DNA from: Cryptomeria japonica
Taxonomy: Eukaryota > Streptophyta > Pinopsida > Cupressales > Cupressaceae
Assembly (NCBI RefSeq): GCF_030272615.1
Contig: NC_081405.1
Span: 24,289,272-24,353,271, forward strand
Direction of reading: 5' to 3'
Length of the DNA stretch: 64,000 bases
In this document: one piece after another, positions 58,001 through 64,000 of the stretch
Position numbering within the stretch: position 1 is the first letter of the stretch
Layout: every line of letters begins with the position of its first letter
Translations under genes and position numbers: made by a program
Notes under the pieces: model-generated
Seen by the model: the letters and a program-made list of their open reading frames with translations, nothing else
Databases searched by the model: none
Told to the model about the DNA's origin: nothing

Positions 58001-58480
58001 AAACTTGTATTAGAGGCATTATCAAAAAGATGGCAACCAGTTCATCACACTCTCATCACTTTGTATATTTCAGAATTGAAGTATATTTCAGGTGAGAAAC
58101 CTAAGGTAAAGGCCAAAATAGATTATTTTCACACATTCAAGCACTGGACCATACCCTGGATCATTGATAAAGATAAACATATTAGAGGTCGGTGATTGGA
58201 GGAGTGACTTCTACCAGATGGTGCCTAAGATCACATCACATATGAAGGAGGAGAGGGAAATAAATGTTCAAAGTTTCAATCTATTTCTTGATAGAATAGT
58301 GACACTAGATGTTGGATATACCGGGTTTATTACAAAAGTGTGAGCCATGACAGACAAGAGGTGGAGAGACCACATAACGAATGTGCCTATCGTTCAAAAC
58401 CACAAATGGCCAAGCGATTATGACATCTATCAGTGGGATAATACCTATCTAAAGCCCTTAGAGGATTGATGACGAAGAAA
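55094..58480 (+). pseudogene. Divergent relative of the E3 protein, broken
   Basis: The probable start at 55094 reads MPKKGEGSKIGEGSTKGEGS with KRAQSSNLADKKRS, a basic N-terminus. After shifts, 55664-56119 and 56129-56575 read FADWFYMGENTLIRVYGCPQ, APHQLPMFVSDKIAFLEF and DLIRNC. These match ADWF/GAWF, IRVHGCP..P..LP..P.D+I.LLE and DFIRKC of the E3 ORF in order and spacing. 56952-57521 is acidic; 57605-57886 is coiled coil (KNQIKEQ, EKEVNELKRANEG); a tail runs to about 58480 (DRIVTLDVGYTGFITKV, DKRWRDHITNVP). At least five shifts or stops. Function unknown. Confidence 0.7.
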
Positions 58481-58540
58481 GCCAACTGGTGGATATGAAT
58501 AGTGCACTTATTTAAAGCAGAACCTTGCCAGACCCATTGG
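58280..58540 (+). repeat. 261-bp direct repeat, copy 1
   Basis: It matches 61511-61771 at roughly 90% or more by eye. It lies between the E-like ORF and the TATA box and so would belong to the 5' LTR if the giant-LTR reading is right. Confidence 0.85.
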
Positions 58541-59129
58541 TCATGGGTTGCTATTCATAGTGTGATAATGAAGGGCTCACTTATATTCACCGGTTATTTT
58601 TATGTTGTGCTTTATGTTTGTTTCAAAAAACTCCATTCTAATCAACAAATCTCTTAATGTTTTAATCAAGCTTTGTTTAAGTTGTGAAAGGTCATGTCCT
58701 TTAGTTATGGACAATTATTTTGTAAATGGTTTAAAGCTTGTAGCTTCTCCCATTTTCATATAAGGGAGAAACAAAGACCATGAAAGATATCGACATATAA
58801 TAAAAAATAATGGTGGCATAAGAAACCTTTGTCTTTCCTTGCAGTGGTGAATATATAATACAAAAATCTCAATTTATGCTCTCAATTACTTGTTTGGTTG
58901 TGAATGACAAATGTTATAAGGTTGTCTCCAATTCAGTGTTTTCTTATTTGTTTAATTCAGATTATCAAAGATATTTTTGATTTATCAAAGCAACTTTCTC
59001 TCTCTATGTAATTTGGTTAATTGGTTTCTATAAGGAAGAATTGCATTCCATTTAATAAAGTTACAACAAATTGGAAGGAAATAACTAGATTAAAAAGAAG
59101 AACTTGTTAATATTACATTAGCGCATGTT

Positions 59130-59138
59130 TATATAAGG
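59130..59138 (+). promoter_or_regulatory. TATA box in the presumed 5' LTR
   Basis: TATATAAGG lies 435 bp before the presumed LTR end and upstream of gag. No telo-box palindrome was seen near it. Confidence 0.45.
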
Positions 59139-59568
59139 TATAAACAAATTTGAGTGCCAAGTAATTTGAATTTTGATCAAAGTTTGGATGTGTGTGGACT
59201 TTGTTGCCCTACAGGAAAGGCACCAATCTTGATTACTTTGCTAAGAATATTTCAATTAAACTCAATTTGCTTATTTTTCACTTTAGTAGCAGTAAAGGTA
59301 GAAGAAGTAGAAGTTGATTTCTCTATTTCAAACATTTATGTCATTTTGAAATAGATTTAATGAGGCTTTCATTATAGTTCTATTAAGAAGTTGAGAATGT
59401 ACTCAAAATATCAAAGGGTACACCCGCCTAGGTGTAGCAAAGCCTAAAGAGCAAGAGATATCAATTTGATTTAAGGGTTGATCCTCATTCGTTGGCCAAA
59501 ATCCATGTTGAACCTAATCATAAAGCCTGACATTCTTTTAGAGTTTGGTAATTTGTGGTTTTGGGAAC

Positions 59569-59595
59569 CAACAAATTGGCGACTTTGGTGGGGAC
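59569..59595 (+). other. LTR end and primer binding site
   Basis: CCAACA (ending at 59573) is followed by AA and TTGGCGACTTTGGTGGGGAC. This resembles the PBS of Tat/Ogre-type gypsy elements (TTGGCGACTCTGCTGGGGA, tRNA-Arg-like). gag begins about 100 bp downstream, as expected. Confidence 0.65.
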
Positions 59596-59675
59596 AAGTT
59601 TTCAAATATCATAATCCCATCTAGAACCTCTGGATAAAATTGAAGATTTGTTTTTTTCTTATTTCATAAAAGAAG

Positions 59676-61440
59676 GTGACAACTCTTATGAATCTCCATG
59701 TGAGCAAGATCGAAGAAAATTATTTTTTTATGTTTGGAAGAAGATCGTTGAAACAAGGGCATCCCATTCATCCTATGACTATCAAGAAAAAGGCAAGAAA
59801 TCAATATAAAAATCAAAATAATAAGGGTTCAAACAAGACCCTAACAAAACTTGTACCTGCAAGTAATATTGCTACTCCACCCATGGATCAAGATATATCC
59901 CTGACAGAAAGAATAAATCAATACTATAATCCTCATGTGAGTTATGTCACATCGGTTGAACAGGAAATTCGAAGGCAATATGAAGAGATGACCTTGGTTA
60001 GTGTGGCAACATCATATAACCAATTGTGAGCTAGAAGAACAAATCAATCGCCAAGTCCAGGAAGTGGGCATCAAACACCCTGTACCCCTCTTGGATGTTC
60101 TTCTTCACCTAATATTCAAAGGATGTGCTTCACTCAAATACACAATGCCACTTCACCAGGAGCACAAGGTGAATCAACTACTCAGGAGCTACAAGACCAA
60201 ATCAAAGAAATGAGAGACAAGGTGGAATATTTGAGACTAATAGCACAAAGGGATCTTCTTGCCTAGGAGATGATGAACTTGACATCTCAAAACAATAATA
60301 GACACCAATCTCGTGGAAATATTATGCAGTGTTCACAACAGAGGGTTAGCACTCACATATCTTCTCAGTTACAACAAAGTATGCCACTAACAAGTGCTAT
60401 ACCCACCATGTAAACTACAATGACTTTCCATCCTTCTTCACAAGAAAACACATCTACCAGTAATGTACACAATGCTCAATCATCTATGATGCCAAGTACT
60501 ACTAAAGTAAGTCCCCCCTAGATGTCTTGCAATACCTCTATTCCACCCATAATTAATACAGCCCAAGGAGGTATGGGGTACCACAATTATGGATACAATC
60601 CATATGCAGGTGGATATCAAATACCCCGATATAATTATCAGTATGGTGGTGTAAATCAGAATTTGCATAACCTTCATCAATACCAACAAGGGCCATTGAA
60701 TTACGGAACCCATCAATTCCAATGGGGTTCTCAAGTGCAAAATCATCAGGTACAATCTCAACAACATCAAAGACAAAATTTATTTGCAAGAAGACCCATG
60801 AACTTAGTTAGGTTTAGGGAGCTAGATTTCTCAGGAATTTTGGGGTACCCAAACCCTATTGAAAATGAAGTGAGGAATGTTGTCCCTAAATTCTCGGGCA
60901 ATCATGCAACTTTTGCAGAAGATCACATAAGAGCTTTTGAAATACTCATGGATAACTTTGATGACTAGCATGAGGATGTTTACATGACATTGTTTATGTA
61001 ATCCTTGATTGAAGATGCAAGAGATTGGTTCAATAACTTACTAGATGCAACAATTAGCTTGTGGAATGAATTTAGGATGATATTTAAAGAGCAATATTGT
61101 GATCATTTTGACCCAAAGTTTGCTTTACATGAGATCACTAATATTCAAAAAAAATCAATGAAACAATTTCAGAATTCAACTTGAGATTTATGAAGTCATT
61201 AAATAAAATTCCACCACATTTAAAACCCACAGATCCTATGTGTTTGGAATTTTATTTGAATGTGTTTGATCCTAAAATGGGATATGAATTGAGAATGAAG
61301 AATCCAAATGATCCAGCTGAAGCATTTAGAATTGTCTTAAAAATAGAAAATATTAGGAAAGTTGGAGGAAAAGGGAAAAAGAGGAGGAGAATATTGCAAA
61401 ACCCCCGAGCTAACTAAAGCAAGCAACCAAAGGGAAAGAC
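59676..61440 (+). pseudogene. Gypsy gag, broken
   Basis: The N-terminal part (59676-60029) is basic, then Gln/Asn-rich. 60522-60968 has a Tyr/Gly/Gln-rich stretch followed by MNLVRFRELDFSGI and VPKFSGNHATFAEDHIRAFE. 60970-61417 continues with DVYMTLFM.SLIEDARDWF, LWNEFRMIFKEQY and FMKSLNKIPPHLKPTDP. These are the blocks of the plant retrotransposon gag domain. In-frame stops (for example at about 60966 and 61000) break it. No protease, RT or integrase follows; the frame runs into the 261-bp repeat at 61511. Confidence 0.78.
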
Positions 61441-61510
61441 AAGTTGGAGAAGGTTTGGAATGCAGTGAAAGACTTGTCTAGTAAAATATCATGACAGACT
61501 TGTCTAGTAA

Positions 61511-61771
61511 TCTATTTGTGGATAGAATAGTGACACTAGATGTTGGATATATTGGGTTTATTACAAAAGTGTGAGCCATGACAGACAAGAGGTGGAGAGA
61601 CCATCTAACAAATATGCCTACCATTCAGAACCACAAATGGCCAAGCAATTATGGCATCTATCAGTGGGAGAATACCTATCTAAATCCTTAAGAGGATTGA
61701 TGAAGAAGAAAGCTAGCTCGTGGATATGAATAGTGCCCTTATTTAAAGTAGAACCTTGCCAGACCCATTGG
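61511..61771 (+). repeat. 261-bp direct repeat, copy 2
   Basis: Partner of 58280-58540. It is joined to gag through a short repeated GACTTGTCTAGTAA word (near 61471 and 61497), which looks like a deletion junction that removed pol. It is interrupted at 61772 by the next element. Confidence 0.82.
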
Positions 61772-64000
61772 TGTTGGCATTGTGTTGTCATTGATGTCAA
61801 CCGATATAGCATGTCACCAGTAAGTATTGAATGTTGATCAGTGAGTAAGTATTGGAGACTGGTATGGTATGTCAACCGGTAAGTAATGTGCTAGCATTAT
61901 GTCATTCTCAACCGGTATGCAAGTTTTATGTCAACCAACAAGACTCCCACCAGATGAAGATGTTGTCACCGAATGAAGAGAAGAATGATAGAAAGTGTGT
62001 TGGTTCAAGTCAGCAAGGAAGACATATGGGAAGTTTATTGGGTCATGTGTTTTGGTTGAAGATATGGTTGCTCAATCTCAGTAAAGTCATATTAGTGCAT
62101 GCCAGAAGCAGAGAGAGCAATGTGATGACAACTGGTTCTTGCTAGTTGTAGGCCAATAGGTGACAAAGATCCACTCCCACCGGGTGTTGGCAGGTTGAGT
62201 GCAACTGTCTATCTACTCCCACTAGTTGGTGGCAACATCATAACCCTCTAGGATAAGACATAGAAGCACATAAAGAAGCCTCAGGTGTGTGAAAAGAGAG
62301 ATATGCACCAAATCAACAAGAGAAGGCATGATCAGCTGCCAGGACAGATAAGGAAGGATAAGAAGTGATGAGTTTGCCACTTTGGCAAACTGACTGAGAT
62401 AATGTCTGGGCTAATGTAGAAGAAAGGAAAGGTTTATCATTGCAAACATGGAGTTACACTAGGATGCAGATGGATATTGGTATTACCACAATTGGTGATA
62501 GTTGGAGATTGATGGCATGGAGTCATCAAGGTTGTTACCAGTATGCAAGCAGATGTGTTGTCAACTAGTAAACAGGAACATAGCAATGATCAAGCAACCG
62601 GTACAGATGATTGGAGATGATTCAGGTGTTGCGGTTCAGAATATATGCTCATAACATTGGCATGTGTCTGTGATTAAAATTGCATCAGGTTTGGTGAACT
62701 AGAGAGCACATTTATAACTGACTGATATGCACTCGGTGAAGAAGAATGAATATTGGTCCAGTATGTAGGTAGGTAAGGCAACCGAAAAGATGACAAAGAG
62801 ACAAAGTGAAGGACTCTCTTCAGACGAAGATGTGCATAGTGAAGTGATGAACTCTGAACCGAGAGTAGTCTAGGTCATCATGACCTGACCGATAGAATGG
62901 TGAAGTGCATGGCATGAAGGTTAACCGGTTAATGTAATCGGTAAGGCAAGATGAATCAGTAGTATAGGGTGAATATTGGTAGTGTATGTTTGGTCAGTGC
63001 CTGAGTCTGAACCGACATAGTCAGTTGAGCTAGATGTCAATGAAGATGACACATAAGATCTAGGTGGCTAACGTGCAATGGTGAAGAGTGCGTCGGTGAG
63101 GTTGTTGCCGACTAAGTCTGTATTTATTGCAGACTGCGAAAATCACAGGTCGATTGCAGAGGTTTGCAACTCAATGCAGATTGAACGACACAAACTTGTG
63201 ATGCAAGGATCAATGCAGGATGTCCAAGTGTAGATCGGATTTAGTGAAGGCAACCACAAGATCATTTATAGTGATTGAGCAAATCTCAAGGCCGAAAAGG
63301 CAAGTGACAATTTGTTGAGTTTAGGAAACGTTTATTGGAAGAAAAGCTATGGCAGGGTTGCGTGATTTGTTGCAAGTTGTCCATCTCTGATACAAGATCT
63401 GATTGGATCTAATACGGTTTGTGGTTGGTAGAAGAAACCCTAGCGCGCCAAGATTGAATTTATGTTTTGGCAGGAATACACAAATATAAATATGCAGACC
63501 AAAGATCTAAGTTGATGATGTTGTGGTGTTGGATATTGAAGAACAGAGTGTGAGTGTGCATTATAAAGTTAATCAGTTAGAGAGTTCATCGAAGAAAATT
63601 GAAGTGACTGAGTGCTTGGAGAAAGAATGGGTAAGAGAGGTTTAATTGGTAAGGCATAGAGTAACTGGTAACCAGTTACATTGTCTCACAATTCATCCAA
63701 CCAACATTAATTGAACCGGTATGTCAACAGCAGTGAGCGTATGAGGCAGAGAGAGAGTGAGAAGTTGTTAGGCGAGGTTGAGGTTGAGCAGAAGAGGAAT
63801 CAGGAAGAGTGAATAGAATTGGCATAACCAACAAAGAATATAATCGGCAGTAATGAGAAGCAAAGAATCAGAGAGGAGTTGAACCGGCAGGGTGAATTGT
63901 ATACAGGGGTTACATAACTCATTTGTAACCGGGTTATTACTAATGTATATAGCTTTGATAGTATTCATTGTATTCATTGAGTTGGTGCTCAGTGCAGGGG
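61772..64000 (+). mobile_element. LTR-like element running off the window
   Basis: It starts TGTTGGCATTGTGTTGTC exactly where the 261-bp repeat stops matching its partner. It contains many CAACCGGTA / ACCGGT words and a TATATAG word near 63945, and has not ended by 64000. No coding region was seen. Probably a long LTR; class not determined. Confidence 0.6.

Overview
The window looks like intergenic DNA from a very large plant nuclear genome, most likely a gymnosperm. That is an inference from the dense mix of old, nested LTR retrotransposons (copia, several gypsy lineages), a hAT remnant and a DUF4283-type LINE remnant, with almost no host gene. I saw no rRNA, tRNA, bacterial operon or CRISPR locus. 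The only candidate host coding segment is a 216-codon ORF at 48.5 kb, possibly a terminal exon.

Layout. 1-316 is the end of an LTR-like repeat sitting inside the integrase of a minus-strand gypsy element (317-4935). That element is also split by a solo LTR (1973-2751, TSD GGTAC). A broken hAT transposase (about 6.0-6.6 kb) precedes a structurally complete minus-strand copia element (6665-12810, TSD CATAT, two LTRs, PBS, gag-PR-INT-RT-RNaseH with a few lesions). A plus-strand gypsy integrase remnant lies at 18.45-19.88 kb. 46.5-47.9 kb holds a long imperfect inverted repeat. A LINE ORF1 remnant is at 50.9-51.5 kb. 54.4-61.8 kb holds a second, divergent gypsy-type element with gag.

The most unusual content is one repeat family, called here the E family, present five times: E1 15677-18362, E2 22941-34734, E3 23006-30514 (nested in E2 in the opposite orientation), E4 35973-39532 and E5 40690-44516. 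All five have TG/TA...CA ends and 5-bp target duplications (CCTAC, GGTTT, CTCTY, CCACC, CAACC), yet no long direct terminal repeats. They therefore behave like solo LTRs of 2.7-7.5 kb. In element orientation each reads: a 5' terminal hairpin, then an array of short repeats (hairpins in E2 and E3), then an ORF or its remnant, then (four of five copies) an 18-bp palindrome of two opposed telo-boxes, then a TATA box 62-63 bp further on, then a tail ending in CAACA. This is the order of a U3-R-U5 LTR with a protein-coding U3. The E3 copy keeps an uninterrupted 1002-codon ORF.

At 54.4-61.8 kb a divergent relative repeats the design: a different hairpin array, a broken ORF sharing motifs with the E3 protein, a TATA box, a CAACA end followed directly by a PBS-like sequence, then gag, then a 261-bp direct repeat of the region upstream of the TATA. 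This supports the reading that the ORF lies inside a giant LTR, analogous in position (not homology) to U3-encoded genes of some retroviruses. The hairpins of E2 and E3 differ by a compensatory base-pair change and recur at about 166-168 or 175-176 bp. All identities and spacings were read by eye.
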